DNA of 64,000 nucleotides. It comes from an uncultured SAR116 cluster alpha proteobacterium. GTDB lineage: Bacteria; Pseudomonadota; Alphaproteobacteria; Puniceispirillales; Marisalimonadaceae. Position numbers and translations under genes: made by a program. Location: the NCBI GenBank assembly GCA_902550555.1, contig CACCZR010000001.1, positions 22,191 to 86,190 of the forward strand, in the 5' to 3' direction. Positions 1 through 9,639 of this stretch are shown one piece after another (within the stretch, counting starts at the first letter, position 1; the number at the start of each line of letters is the position of its first letter). The notes beneath the pieces are model-generated. The model did not search any database and was not told where the DNA came from. It worked only from the letters and a program-made list of their open reading frames with translations.

Positions 1-257
1 TGTACTTCAATTCTAACCATTCCATGTCTTTCATCTTTTGAAGAGCTAACAGCATTTAAACTAAATGTGTCAAAGAATGAAGGCCACCCAGAATGAGAAT
101 CATATTTTGCATCGCTTGAGAATAAATTAGAATTGCAACAAACACATTTATAAATACCTTTTTCTTTATTATGTAAATATTCACCTGAAAAAGGTGGTTC
201 AGTTCCATGCTGTTGTGTAATATAATATTGATCTTCAGATAATTTATTTTTATTCAT
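1..257 (-). CDS. msrB: Peptide-methionine (R)-S-oxide reductase MsrB, partial (C-terminus off the window)
   Basis: This gene is missing from the ORF track because the left edge cuts it. Translating the minus strand from the ATG at 257 gives MNKNKLSEDQYYITQQHGTE, then PPFSGEY, YKCVCC and SHSGWPSFF. These are the N-terminal MsrB signatures, including the first CxxC of the structural zinc site and the GWPSF block. The catalytic cysteine and second CxxC lie beyond position 1. The family reduces methionine-R-sulfoxide in oxidised proteins. The ATG four bases upstream runs into TAA after three codons, so 257 is the start. About 85 codons are visible. Confidence 0.9.
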   Translation of the reverse strand, partial: MNKNKLSEDQYYITQQHGTEPPFSGEYLHNKEKGIYKCVCCNSNLFSSDAKYDSHSGWPSFFDTFSLNAVSSSKDERHGMVRIEV

Positions 258-314
258 TCATAATCAATATAGAAAATAACATAAATTTACAATAAATTAT
301 ATTAGTTCTAAAAT

Positions 315-926
315 TCAATTCATGGAATTTAATATTTTACTAACTTTAACTACTCTTATTATTGCAGTTAAAAAACATAACAGTGCAAATATCCAAGCTA
401 TGAAACTTGCTAATTCATAAAATACAAACATTAATATGAATAAAATTATAGTTTCTGCTCCTTCAATAAGACCTTCACTATAGAAAAATGATTTTTTTGA
501 AAGTTGCTCAATTTTAATTTTTTTTTTCTCAAAAATCCAAGCTGTCGTTAAAAAAGTGGCACATGTTCCTATAAAAGATGTTAGTAACAATGACATGGAC
601 AAGAAATTATTATTATCGAATAAAATAAAGCCAAATGGTAAAAAAGAATAAATTAAAAAATCAGAAATTATGTCGTAAAAACCACCTAAATCTGTTGGCT
701 TTTTTAACCTAGCCAAAGTTCCGTCAACACCGTCAAAAAATCTATTTGATATAAAAAAAATTAAAGCAATATATATCATTCCTAAAGATAAAAAAACAAA
801 ACAAAAAACACCTAAAATAAAACTAAATAATGTAATTTGATTTGGTGAAATGTTATATTTTAGTAGAATAGTTGAAAATTCTGTTAAAACTGGTTTAAAA
901 ATTAAATTCAATTTTTGGTCTAGCAT
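315..926 (-). CDS. CDP-alcohol phosphatidyltransferase family membrane protein
   Basis: This is a 203-residue, highly hydrophobic protein. It carries the CDP-alcohol phosphotransferase signature DGVDGTLARLKKPTDLGGFYD followed by IISD, matching the D-x2-DG-x2-AR-x8-G-x3-D-x3-D motif that binds Mg and the CDP moiety. Several membrane segments flank the motif. The family swaps CMP of a CDP-lipid for an alcohol at the cytoplasmic membrane, as in phosphatidylglycerophosphate or phosphatidylinositol-type synthesis. The substrate cannot be told from sequence. It ends 7 bases after the upstream LysM gene's stop on the same strand, so the two may be co-transcribed. Confidence 0.8.
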   Translation of the reverse strand: MLDQKLNLIFKPVLTEFSTILLKYNISPNQITLFSFILGVFCFVFLSLGMIYIALIFFISNRFFDGVDGTLARLKKPTDLGGFYDIISDFLIYSFLPFGFILFDNNNFLSMSLLLTSFIGTCATFLTTAWIFEKKKIKIEQLSKKSFFYSEGLIEGAETIILFILMFVFYELASFIAWIFALLCFLTAIIRVVKVSKILNSMN

Positions 927-933
927 ATTATTT

Positions 934-1950
934 TTAAGGTAATATGAATAGCTGTTTTGGAAAAATTAAATCTGGATCATTTATTTTATCTTTATTTAGA
1001 TTAATAATATCTATGTATTTTTGTCCTCCACCTAATCTTTGATAAGCTATTTTCCACAATGCATCTCCTTTTTGAACAACTAACAGAGTTTTATTCCCAG
1101 CATTTTTGAGAACTTCGCCATAAATATTTACATCATCTTTTGCAATTATTTTTCCTTCTTTGTTAATAAGATTAACTATTAAAACTTGTTTACCAGATAT
1201 TAATGAATTTGGTAATGTAATATTCCAAGCATTATCTAAAATTGACCCACTGAATACTTTACCTCCTAATATTCTCGCCTCAACCTTAACACCTTTTATT
1301 GAATACCCTGTAATCGCTAATTGATTTAATTCTAGATCATTTGTAAGCGATAAAATTGAAATTTCAGGATTTAAGTTATTAACAGAATTTTGAGAAATTA
1401 ATTTTAGTTTTTTTCTCTTTTGGCTTAAGTTAGGTGATTGTATTATTTTAGTAGCTTTAATACCATTTGTATCAATAATAGCTACTATCGGAACTGTGTC
1501 TTTATTATTATCAATTTTAATAGCTATCGCGTCATTTGAAACTATTATTTTTTTATCCAATGAAGTTATTTTAAGAGCTAAAATATGATCCCCTACACTT
1601 AGTGGTTTTTCAGTAACAATTACAAATTCTCCAATATTATCAGATAAGGTTTTTGCAATTATTTTTCCATTTGAAATTGCATTTAACTCAGAATTTGGAA
1701 GAGTTTTTCCTGCTATAAGAACATCACCATTTGGGTTTACTCGGATTGTTTGTAAGTTTAAAATTTTTTCACTTTTAATATTATCTATTTTTTCATCCTC
1801 TTTAATAAGAGGTTTTGCTTCTTTGATTTTATCAACTACAGGTACATTTATTTTTTTTTCTACAATATTTGATGGTTGATAAATATTATAAGTTATTGCT
1901 CCAACAGCTAAAAAAGTTCCTAAAAAAAGCAAGTATGTTATTTTAGACAA
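934..1950 (-). CDS. LysM-domain envelope protein with N-terminal membrane anchor
   Basis: This 338-residue protein has an N-terminal hydrophobic segment (about residues 5-22, TYLLFLGTFLAVGAITY), probably an uncleaved anchor. A lysine-rich linker follows, then Ig-like beta-rich stretches (around LNLQTIRVNPNGDVLIAGKT and later repeats). The C-terminal LysM domain reads VVQKGDALWKIAYQRLGGG and ends in DPDLIFPKQLFILP. LysM binds peptidoglycan, so the protein likely bridges inner membrane and cell wall. The layout matches a common alphaproteobacterial family of Ig-like plus LysM proteins. The exact role is unknown. Confidence 0.75.
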   Translation of the reverse strand: MSKITYLLFLGTFLAVGAITYNIYQPSNIVEKKINVPVVDKIKEAKPLIKEDEKIDNIKSEKILNLQTIRVNPNGDVLIAGKTLPNSELNAISNGKIIAKTLSDNIGEFVIVTEKPLSVGDHILALKITSLDKKIIVSNDAIAIKIDNNKDTVPIVAIIDTNGIKATKIIQSPNLSQKRKKLKLISQNSVNNLNPEISILSLTNDLELNQLAITGYSIKGVKVEARILGGKVFSGSILDNAWNITLPNSLISGKQVLIVNLINKEGKIIAKDDVNIYGEVLKNAGNKTLLVVQKGDALWKIAYQRLGGGQKYIDIINLNKDKINDPDLIFPKQLFILP

Positions 1951-2018
1951 AATATTTATCTTTCTATATAGTATTAATAATTTAACATTACTAAATACTT
2001 AAATCAAAGATTTAAAAG

Positions 2019-2564
2019 ATGACAAAGAAAAATATTTGTGTATTTTGCGGTGCCTCTTCAGGCTCTACTCCTGACTATAAAATTTTAGCAAAGAAAGTTG
2101 GTAAAATTATAGGAGAAAATAATTTCAATTTGATTTATGGTGCTGGTAGTACTGGGCTGATGGGTGCTTGTGCAAAGTCAGCTAAACGATATGGAGCAAA
2201 AGTTTTTGGTGTAATGCCAAACTTTCTTGCAAGAATTGAAAAACCATTAGATGATATTAATATCAAATTTACATCTACAATGAGAACAAGAAAAGCTATC
2301 ATGTATAAAAAAGCATCCTTGTTTATAATTTTACCTGGTGGTATTGGCACTCTTGATGAATGTGTTGAAGTGTTAACATTAATTCAGTTGAAACAAATAA
2401 AAGAAAAAAAAATAATTATATTTAACTACAAAAATTATTGGGATTTCTTGCTAAAGCTTCTTGAAAAGATGAAAAAAGAAAAATTTATGAATAATAATTT
2501 TTATTCTGATTTAATTGAATTAGATGATTTAAATAAATTAAAAACTTTTTTAAAAAGTTTTTGA
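2019..2564 (+). CDS. LOG family protein (TIGR00730-type, putative nucleoside 5'-monophosphate phosphoribohydrolase)
   Basis: At 181 residues this is typical for the family. It has the N-terminal Rossmann stretch ICVFCGASSG, the YGAGSTGLMGACAKSA loop, and the hallmark PGGIGTLDE with an upstream MRTRKAIM. These together form the nucleotide-monophosphate site of LOG and PpnN-like enzymes, which release the base from AMP-type nucleotides and sometimes cytokinin monophosphates. The physiological substrate in bacteria is usually uncertain. It is divergent from the LysM gene and 54 bases upstream of the next gene. Confidence 0.85.
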   Translation: MTKKNICVFCGASSGSTPDYKILAKKVGKIIGENNFNLIYGAGSTGLMGACAKSAKRYGAKVFGVMPNFLARIEKPLDDINIKFTSTMRTRKAIMYKKASLFIILPGGIGTLDECVEVLTLIQLKQIKEKKIIIFNYKNYWDFLLKLLEKMKKEKFMNNNFYSDLIELDDLNKLKTFLKSF

Positions 2565-2617
2565 AAATTTTTCTTTATAGTCTATACCTTATTTTATTAT
2601 TACTTTAATCGTTAGGA

Positions 2618-3988
2618 ATGAATATGCTTGATTTATTAAATATAGCCAAAACAGAGGCAGTTGGAAATAATCTTTTAAAATTAATATCTTCGTTATATAG
2701 ATCATCTAACATAAGACCAAAAGGATATCCAAATGCTATCGTTTGGGAAGGTGGTAACTTTGATAAAAATATTAACCCAATAGCACATTCATTAACTGAT
2801 GCTTATGCTCTTTTAGGTACAATTGCAGCAATTGATATTTTGAATTTACCATTTTATGCAGTACCAATGTGGTCTCAAATCAGACATGATGAAAATTTAG
2901 AGCCTTTGAGTTGGTTTGGAAACATGCCTATGACATCAATAAAATGGTCTACTGCAGGTGATGCTTATGTAAATGATAAAAATGGATCTAGAGTAGTTGT
3001 CATGGGAAAGTCTGGAAATGCCCCTTTAAGAACACAAGCTGGTGTATACTGTAATGTAAGACCATATGGCCCAATAACTGTTGTAAGATGTATGCCTTGC
3101 CTACCTTACTCCCAAAATAAACAAAAATTTGAAGTTAGCAAAGATACAGGCATCATTCATTCCGAAATGAATACACCTGGAATACAAATGGCTTATGCGG
3201 GAAGACTTTTTTTAAAAATGATTAATGAAACTGGTAAGCTTGGAAGAATTGCCTTTAAACCTACTCAGGCAATGGAAGATGGTATCAATGCAGGAATGAT
3301 AACTTGGTTGCTTGAAGGTACAAAGTTTAAAATCGGAAGAAAATGGGCAGTTAATGCTTATGAAGAACATAAAGAAAGTATCAATAAAATTATAAATTTA
3401 CTTCCTAAAGATTTTAAATCAGGTATGGAAAGTTGGACAGGTCAAATCGAACAACATATATCTGATACAAATTATGGCCTTTTGGTTTGGGATTTGATTG
3501 AAAAGAAAGAATGTGTAGTTTTAGCCACTGACTTAGACGGAGATAGACTGACTGACCTTCTCGCAGATATATCAGACCCATTAAGAAGATTTGGAGATAT
3601 TATTCTAAATCATATTAATCATGATAAAAAAATGAATACGTTATGGAATGAATTAGGTTACACAACTGGTAATGGAAGAGATATGACTTCAGTAATGCAT
3701 AGGATGGATGGGCCACCTATACATGAACAAACACTTGGTTCAGCTGATGCGATGTTACTCAGATTATTAGATGGAGATGAAAGCATGGGAGGAACAAAGC
3801 AACCCTATGACCCAAGAATTCATTTTGTTTTAATAAGAGATGCATATTTAGATGCAAATCCTAACAACAAAGAACTTAAAGAATGGTTCGATATAACTTT
3901 AAAAAAGTTTGATGATATTTATGGTGATACAAGACCAGGTTTTATTGAAGGTTATAAATCACTCAAAGAAAATATTATTCCTTGGTAA
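2618..3988 (+). CDS. Conserved-looking 456-residue protein of unknown function
   Basis: I do not recognise this family. The protein is soluble in appearance, with no signal peptide or membrane segment, and has a normal amino-acid mix. Striking stretches include MPCLPYSQNK, ATDLDGDRLTDLLADISDPLRRFGD, HRMDGPPIHEQTLGSADAMLLRLLDGDE and QPYDPRIHFVLIRDAYLD. The density of D, H, R and G in these blocks suggests an enzyme, perhaps metal- or phosphate-binding, but this is only an impression. The start at 2618 follows a TTAGGA SD-like sequence; a second in-frame ATG lies two codons on. It is convergent with the aminotransferase, with one base between the stops. Confidence 0.7.
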   Translation: MNMLDLLNIAKTEAVGNNLLKLISSLYRSSNIRPKGYPNAIVWEGGNFDKNINPIAHSLTDAYALLGTIAAIDILNLPFYAVPMWSQIRHDENLEPLSWFGNMPMTSIKWSTAGDAYVNDKNGSRVVVMGKSGNAPLRTQAGVYCNVRPYGPITVVRCMPCLPYSQNKQKFEVSKDTGIIHSEMNTPGIQMAYAGRLFLKMINETGKLGRIAFKPTQAMEDGINAGMITWLLEGTKFKIGRKWAVNAYEEHKESINKIINLLPKDFKSGMESWTGQIEQHISDTNYGLLVWDLIEKKECVVLATDLDGDRLTDLLADISDPLRRFGDIILNHINHDKKMNTLWNELGYTTGNGRDMTSVMHRMDGPPIHEQTLGSADAMLLRLLDGDESMGGTKQPYDPRIHFVLIRDAYLDANPNNKELKEWFDITLKKFDDIYGDTRPGFIEGYKSLKENIIPW

Positions 3989-3989
3989 T

Positions 3990-5153
3990 TTAATTTAACT
4001 CTTCTTCTAATCTATTTAAAATATTTTCAAGAAATTTAATATCTGCAGCAAAACAAAGACGCAAAAAGTTATCTGCATTTTTCCCAAATGCAACTCCTGG
4101 AGCCAAACCAACTTGAGTTTTTTTAATAAGATTTTTACAAAAACTAATTGAATCCTTAGCATCATTTGCTTTGAAGAAGAAATAAAAAGCTGACTCTGGT
4201 TTACTTATCTTTAATTTAGTCCAATTTTTCATTTTATTATAAACAAAATCTCTAGAAACATGAAGATTCTTCATAACTTCTTCAACTAAAAACTTATGAT
4301 TTTTTAATGCCTTTATAAAACCCTTTTGTATAAATTCAGGTACTCCTGTTGTAGATATTTGGACCAATTTCGCTATATGCTCACCTAAATGTTCAGGATG
4401 TGTAATCCAACCTACTCTCCATCCTGTCATATTGAAACTTTTAGAGGATGAATTTATGACTAATAATTTATCCTCAGGTTCACTTAAAGATAAAAAACTT
4501 GATGATGCATTACCTCGATAGACAATTCTATGATAGACTTCATCCGCTAATAACCAACAATTTTTCTTTCTTATGTGATCTAAAATAATTTGTTGTTCAC
4601 TTGAATTAAGCATCCACCCTGTTGGATTATTAGGGCTATTTATAAAAACTAATTTTGTTTTATCAGTAATCGCATTTAAAAGTTTATCTAGATTTAAAGT
4701 CCACGTTTTATCAAATTCTAAACTAACTTCATTAATTTTAGCTTCTCTTAGAACTACAGATGATCTAATATTTGGCCAAACTGGGCCAACTATTACAACT
4801 TCATCGCCTTTTTCAAGAATTATTTCACAACAAATTTTAATGCCAAGCATACCACCATTCACTAACGAATGTTGAAAAGGTGATGTCTTAACACCAAACA
4901 TTTGATTCATATACTTAGAAATTTCTTCTCTAACCTCAGGAATTCCATTTTGATAGGTATAGAATGTTTCACCTGCTTTTAGTGCATTAATTGTTTCATT
5001 ATAAATTAATTTGTCTGTTGAAATGTTACCTTCTCCAAACCAAGCTGGATATACTACTTTCCCAGTATCTTTTGTGAAATTCCTGCCATAGTTTGCAATT
5101 TCCATGATTGGAGTTTCATTAATTAGTAAAATATTTTTATTTATAGAATTCAT
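3990..5153 (-). CDS. Pyridoxal-phosphate-dependent aminotransferase, class I/II
   Basis: This 387-residue fold-type I aminotransferase shows INSPNNPTGWML, the LLADEVYHRIVY aspartate block, and SSSKSFNMTGWRVGW, whose lysine forms the Schiff base with PLP. The C-terminal FLRLCFAAD carries the arginine that holds the substrate carboxylate. The class transfers amino groups between amino and keto acids. Specificity (aspartate-like, arginine:pyruvate-like or other) cannot be assigned. It starts 4 bases after the stop of alaS and could be read from the same transcript. Confidence 0.85.
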   Translation of the reverse strand: MNSINKNILLINETPIMEIANYGRNFTKDTGKVVYPAWFGEGNISTDKLIYNETINALKAGETFYTYQNGIPEVREEISKYMNQMFGVKTSPFQHSLVNGGMLGIKICCEIILEKGDEVVIVGPVWPNIRSSVVLREAKINEVSLEFDKTWTLNLDKLLNAITDKTKLVFINSPNNPTGWMLNSSEQQIILDHIRKKNCWLLADEVYHRIVYRGNASSSFLSLSEPEDKLLVINSSSKSFNMTGWRVGWITHPEHLGEHIAKLVQISTTGVPEFIQKGFIKALKNHKFLVEEVMKNLHVSRDFVYNKMKNWTKLKISKPESAFYFFFKANDAKDSISFCKNLIKKTQVGLAPGVAFGKNADNFLRLCFAADIKFLENILNRLEEELN

Positions 5154-5157
5154 TATA

Positions 5158-7809
5158 TTATTTATTAATTAAATATTCTTTTAATAAGTTGATTGCTTTT
5201 TGAACACCTTTAATATTCTGTCCACCAGACTGAGCCATATCTGGTCTTCCTCCTCCTGGCTTACCATCAACTTTAGTAGAAATTAAATTAACTAATTCTA
5301 CTGCATTTAATTTATGTGTTATTTCTTTTCTTATATTAACAACACAAGAAACCTTTTTATTTATAGTTGTAACTATACACACAACGTCTAACTTATTTTT
5401 TTTTAACATTTTTTCAGCATAAGATCTCAATTCTTTAGGTTGCAATTCTTCACTAACAACTGAAAAAAAATTAAACCCATTTATCATCTCTGATTTCACT
5501 AGAAAGTCATTTTCATCAGAGTCTACCTCTTTTTTTATTTTTTTTAATTTTGTATTTTCTTCAATTAATTGATCAATTTTTTTTATTATATTTGATGAAT
5601 TTATATTTAATTTTGATGTGATTATTTTAATAATTTCATTTTTATCCTCATAATACAACATTGCACTTTTTCTTGTAATAGCTTCAATTCTCCTTATCCC
5701 AGATGCTACTCCACTTTCTCCAATAATTTTGAATCTAATAACTTCACCAACTGATTGTAAATGTGTACCACCGCATAATTCAACTGACCACGCTATTCTT
5801 TTTTTTGTTATTGATTTTCCCATAGAAACAACCCTTACTTCATCTCCATATTTTTCACCAAAAAGAGCTATAGCACCTTTTTCCATTGCTGACTTCTGAT
5901 CCATAATTTCAGTATTTACTTTGTCATTCTGATATATTTTTTGATTAACAACATCTTCTATCTTTTTTAAAGTATTTGATTGAATTGGATTATTTAAATT
6001 AAAATCAAATCTTAATTTTTCATTGCTAACTAATGATCCTTTTTGTTTAACATTTGTCCCAAACTCTTCTCTAAGTGCTTCGTGAAGAAGATGTGTAGAA
6101 GTATGATTGGAAGAAATTTCTTTTCTGTTTTCTCTATCTACTTCTAAATTTAATACGTCATCCGTATTAATATAGCCCTTTACTACTATCACTTTATGCA
6201 AAAACATAATTTTATCTGCTACTTTAATTTTTTTACAATCTAAAACTTTTATCTTAACATTATTAGAATTAACATAACCAACGTCCCCTTTCTGACCACC
6301 ACTTTCAGCATAAAATACAGTAGTGTCAAAAATTAAGTCTCCCTTTTCAGATTCTTTTAGACTTTTAGAAAATTTATTATTTTTTATGATACTCATACAT
6401 TTGCCTTCACATTTTAAATTGTCATAACCAATAAAATTTGTTGATGAGTAATCATTTAAAGTCTTCATTATCTCTGAACTAATTTCATCATCTCCTGATC
6501 CAATCCATGCTGCTCTTGCTCTTCTTTTTTGTTTTTTCATTTCTATTTCAAAGGTTTCTTCATCTACCTTCCATGCATGTGCTTTTAAAACATCTTGAGT
6601 TAAATCTAATGGAAAACCGTATGTGTCATATAATTCAAAAGCTTTTTTTCCTGAAAAAATTTTTTCATTGTTTTTTTGTAAAATCTCAGTATGTAAAATA
6701 TCTAAACCTCTATCTAAAGTTTCTCTAAATTTTAGTTCTTCATTCAGAATAATGTTTTTGACAAAATCTTTATTTTCATATAACTCAGGATATGCAGACC
6801 CCATTTCATCTACAAGATAATCAGATAATTCATTCATAAATGGTTTTTGATAACCTAATATATTTGAATGTCTAATAGCTCTTCTCAATATTCTTCTTAG
6901 AACATAACCTCTTCCATCATTGCTAGGAAGCACTCCCTCAGCAATTAAAAATACACTTGATCTGATGTGATCTGCTATTACTCTATGTGAAGCAGCATTA
7001 TTAAATGTAACTTTAGACTTTGTTACTTCAGATGATGCTTTAATAAGGGTTTTAAATAAATCTGTTTCATAGTTGTCATGTGTTCCTTGTAGCAAAGCTG
7101 ATATTCTCTCTAAACCCATCCCTGTATCAATGCTTGGTTTTGGTAAATTTACTCTTGTCTTTGTATCAATTTGTTCATATTGCATAAAAACAAGATTCCA
7201 TATTTCTATAAATCTATCACCATCTTCATCCTTTGAACCAGGAGGGCCACCTTTTACACTTTCACCATGATCATAGAAAATCTCTGAACATGGGCCGCAT
7301 GGCCCTGAATCACCCATACTCCAAAAATTATCACTTGTATTGATTTTAATGATTTTTCTTTCATTAAGATTACCAATTTTTTTCCACAAGCGTTCAGCTT
7401 CTTCGTCTTCATGAAATATAGTTACTAATAATTTATTTTCAGGAATTTCAAATACTTTGGTAAGCAAATCCCAAGACTGATGTATTGCTTGTTCCTTAAA
7501 ATAATCTCCAAATGAAAAGTTTCCTAACATTTCAAAAAATGTATGGTGACGCGCAGTATGACCTACATTCTCCAAATCATTATGCTTTCCACCAGCTCTA
7601 AGACATTTTTGAGAAGTAACAGCTTTATCGTAATCTCTTTTTTCAACTCCAGTAAAAATATTTTTAAATTGAACCATACCTGAATTCGTGAATAAAAGAG
7701 TAGGATCGTTTTCAGGGACTAAATTACTAGATTTAATTTCTTTATGACTATTTTTCTTAAAATACTGTATAAAAGTATTTCTTATTTCTGAAAGATTCAT
7801 ATTCTTCAT
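5158..7809 (-). CDS. alaS: Alanyl-tRNA synthetase
   Basis: At 883 residues this is full length for bacterial AlaS. The N-terminal class II catalytic domain has NSGMVQFKNIFTG and RAGGKHNDLENVG. The editing domain carries the zinc/hydrolysis motifs NHTSTHLLHEAL (HxxxH) and, near residue 680, ELCGGTHLQSVG. The C-terminal region ends with a coiled coil and the C-Ala glycine block KPGGGRPDMAQSGG. It charges tRNA-Ala in the cytoplasm and clears Ser/Gly mischarges. The Met-Lys-Asn start at 7809 fits the family N-terminus (LSEIRNTFIQYFKKN). A tRNA-Ala gene lies elsewhere in this window at 27 kb. Confidence 0.98.
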   Translation of the reverse strand: MKNMNLSEIRNTFIQYFKKNSHKEIKSSNLVPENDPTLLFTNSGMVQFKNIFTGVEKRDYDKAVTSQKCLRAGGKHNDLENVGHTARHHTFFEMLGNFSFGDYFKEQAIHQSWDLLTKVFEIPENKLLVTIFHEDEEAERLWKKIGNLNERKIIKINTSDNFWSMGDSGPCGPCSEIFYDHGESVKGGPPGSKDEDGDRFIEIWNLVFMQYEQIDTKTRVNLPKPSIDTGMGLERISALLQGTHDNYETDLFKTLIKASSEVTKSKVTFNNAASHRVIADHIRSSVFLIAEGVLPSNDGRGYVLRRILRRAIRHSNILGYQKPFMNELSDYLVDEMGSAYPELYENKDFVKNIILNEELKFRETLDRGLDILHTEILQKNNEKIFSGKKAFELYDTYGFPLDLTQDVLKAHAWKVDEETFEIEMKKQKRRARAAWIGSGDDEISSEIMKTLNDYSSTNFIGYDNLKCEGKCMSIIKNNKFSKSLKESEKGDLIFDTTVFYAESGGQKGDVGYVNSNNVKIKVLDCKKIKVADKIMFLHKVIVVKGYINTDDVLNLEVDRENRKEISSNHTSTHLLHEALREEFGTNVKQKGSLVSNEKLRFDFNLNNPIQSNTLKKIEDVVNQKIYQNDKVNTEIMDQKSAMEKGAIALFGEKYGDEVRVVSMGKSITKKRIAWSVELCGGTHLQSVGEVIRFKIIGESGVASGIRRIEAITRKSAMLYYEDKNEIIKIITSKLNINSSNIIKKIDQLIEENTKLKKIKKEVDSDENDFLVKSEMINGFNFFSVVSEELQPKELRSYAEKMLKKNKLDVVCIVTTINKKVSCVVNIRKEITHKLNAVELVNLISTKVDGKPGGGRPDMAQSGGQNIKGVQKAINLLKEYLINK

Positions 7810-7879
7810 AACAAAACCAATTAAAAAATATATTTAATTATTTTGTTAATATTAAAGCAAGTTTAAATAATAAAAAAAA

Positions 7880-8953
7880 TTACTCTTCTGTATTTTTTTC
7901 CTCAGAAACCTCTGGATTCATCATAATATTATCAACTAATCCAGAATTACTTCTAATTTTATTTTCTATTTCCAATGCAGTATCTGGATTATCTTTTAAA
8001 TACTTTTTTGCATTTTCCTTACCTTGACCAATTCTCTGATCATTGTAAGAGAACCATGCACCTGCCTTATCAATAATATCTGCTGCAACACCTAAATCTA
8101 TAAGTTCTCCATATTTTGAAATTCCTTCTCCGTACATAATATCAAATTCTACAGTTCTAAAAGGAGGTGCAACTTTGTTTTTAACAACTTTAACTCTTGT
8201 TTGATTTCCAACTATTTCATCCTTATCTTTTATAGCTCCAATTCTTCTTATATCGAGTCTTACGGATGAATAAAATTTTAGAGCATTTCCACCTGCTGTA
8301 GTTTCAGGACTTCCAAACATAACTCCAATCTTTAACCTGATTTGATTTATGAATATAACTAGACAATTAGATTTAGATATTGATGAAGTAAGTTTTCGTA
8401 ATGCTTGACTCATTAATCGAGCTTGAAGTCCAACATGCGTATCACCCATGTCTCCCTCTAATTCAGCTCGTGGTACTAAAGCAGCGACCGAGTCTATAAC
8501 CATTACTGATATAGCGCCTGATCTAACTAATGTATCAGCAATCTCTAATGCTTGTTCACCAGCATCAGGTTGTGAGATAAGCAATTCATCAATATTCACA
8601 CCCAATTTTTTAGCATAAACGGGGTCTAAGGCATGTTCCGCATCTACAAAAGCACAGGAACCTCCTTGCTTTTGTGCTTCAGCGATAGCATGAAGCGCTA
8701 AAGTCGTCTTACCAGAACTTTCTGGACCATAAATTTCAATTATTCTACCTTTTGGAAAACCACCTATTCCAAGGGCAATGTCTAACCCAAGTGATCCTGT
8801 GGAAATTGATTGAATATCAATATTTTGATCATTTTCTCCTAATTTCATCACAGAACCTTTACCAAAGTTCTTTTCAATTTGTGAAATTGCACCTTCTAGT
8901 GCTAAATTTTTATTTTCATTATCCATGGAAAAATCAAGTACCTCAGCATTCAT
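7880..8953 (-). CDS. recA: Recombinase A
   Basis: This 357-residue RecA is full length. It has the Walker [14 protein letters not shown], the Walker B stretch [12 protein letters not shown], the L1 and L2 DNA-binding loops, and the [21 protein letters not shown] block. The acidic C-terminus ([10 protein letters not shown]) is typical. RecA forms filaments on ssDNA, drives strand exchange and triggers LexA self-cleavage. The start at 8953 is supported by a TAGGAG SD. Upstream lie a good promoter and an SOS box (separate entries), so damage induction is expected. Confidence 0.98.
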   Translation of the reverse strand: MNAEVLDFSMDNENKNLALEGAISQIEKNFGKGSVMKLGENDQNIDIQSISTGSLGLDIALGIGGFPKGRIIEIYGPESSGKTTLALHAIAEAQKQGGSCAFVDAEHALDPVYAKKLGVNIDELLISQPDAGEQALEIADTLVRSGAISVMVIDSVAALVPRAELEGDMGDTHVGLQARLMSQALRKLTSSISKSNCLVIFINQIRLKIGVMFGSPETTAGGNALKFYSSVRLDIRRIGAIKDKDEIVGNQTRVKVVKNKVAPPFRTVEFDIMYGEGISKYGELIDLGVAADIIDKAGAWFSYNDQRIGQGKENAKKYLKDNPDTALEIENKIRSNSGLVDNIMMNPEVSEEKNTEE

Positions 8954-8982
8954 TTTTATACTCCTAAAAAATTTATAAGAAT

Positions 8983-9011
8983 ATAATATTCATGTTTTGT
9001 TCTCATGTCAA
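8983..9011 (-). promoter_or_regulatory. Predicted sigma70-type promoter of recA
   Basis: On the recA strand TTGACA (9011-9006) is followed by a 17-base spacer and TATTAT (8988-8983). This is close to consensus and leaves a leader of about 25 bases before the recA start. It is the best promoter I can see in the window. Confidence 0.7.
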
Positions 9012-9016
9012 CAAAT

Positions 9017-9031
9017 GTTCACATTTTGTTC
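9017..9031 (-). promoter_or_regulatory. LexA/SOS box of alphaproteobacterial type
   Basis: The sequence GTTCACATTTTGTTC is an exact GTTC-N7-GTTC, the known LexA operator of alphaproteobacteria. It sits immediately upstream of the recA -35 element. A third GTTC lies at 8999-9002, within the spacer. No lexA gene is in the window. Confidence 0.75.
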
Positions 9032-9034
9032 TTT

Positions 9035-9514
9035 TTAATCGTCTTTATGTATTCTTTCCATTTTTTCATGCCTTTCTTGAGCATCTAAACATAAAGATGC
9101 TATCGGCCTTGCGATTAATCTTTTAATACCAATAGGCTCATCTGTTTCTTCACAGTAACCGTATGTTCCTAAATCAATTCTTCTTAAAGCGGAATCAATT
9201 TTACTAATTAATTTTCTTTCTCTATCTCTTGTACGTAGTTGAATAGCAGCATTACTTTCAACTTGAGCTCTGTCAGCGATATCAGGTCTCTGCAATCCAT
9301 CTTCAGACAGATCATCTTTTGTATCTGAAGCCTCATTTAATAATTCTTTTTTCCATATTAAAAGTTTTTGTCTAAAAAATTCTAAATGGTTTTCATTCAT
9401 ATATTCTTCAATATCTGTAGGCATATAATCTTCAGGAAGTACAATTCTAGACCCTTGAATGCCAGTCTTATTTGAAGTTTCATTATTTATTTTATTTTTA
9501 TCTATAGAATTCAT
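9035..9514 (-). CDS. dksA: RNA polymerase-binding transcription factor DksA (two-cysteine type)
   Basis: This 159-residue protein matches DksA: a coiled-coil hairpin with LSEDGLQRPDIADRAQVESNAA, the acidic tip region, and a C-terminal finger YGYCEETDEPIGIKRLIARPIASLCLDAQERHE. DksA binds the RNA polymerase secondary channel and mediates the ppGpp stringent response. Of the four zinc cysteines of E. coli DksA only the first of each pair remains (CEET and CLDA). Cysteine-poor DksA is known in alphaproteobacteria and still functions without zinc. It is followed downstream by recA. Confidence 0.93.
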   Translation of the reverse strand: MNSIDKNKINNETSNKTGIQGSRIVLPEDYMPTDIEEYMNENHLEFFRQKLLIWKKELLNEASDTKDDLSEDGLQRPDIADRAQVESNAAIQLRTRDRERKLISKIDSALRRIDLGTYGYCEETDEPIGIKRLIARPIASLCLDAQERHEKMERIHKDD

Positions 9515-9639
9515 TTAAAAACACCTTATATAAATTGTATGTAGGCTTATAATGAAACCTATAAAAGTTCAACATATTTTTTTAAAAAAATTAATTAGAC
9601 GTAGAGATGCCAAATAAATAATCAATAAAGATAACTTTT

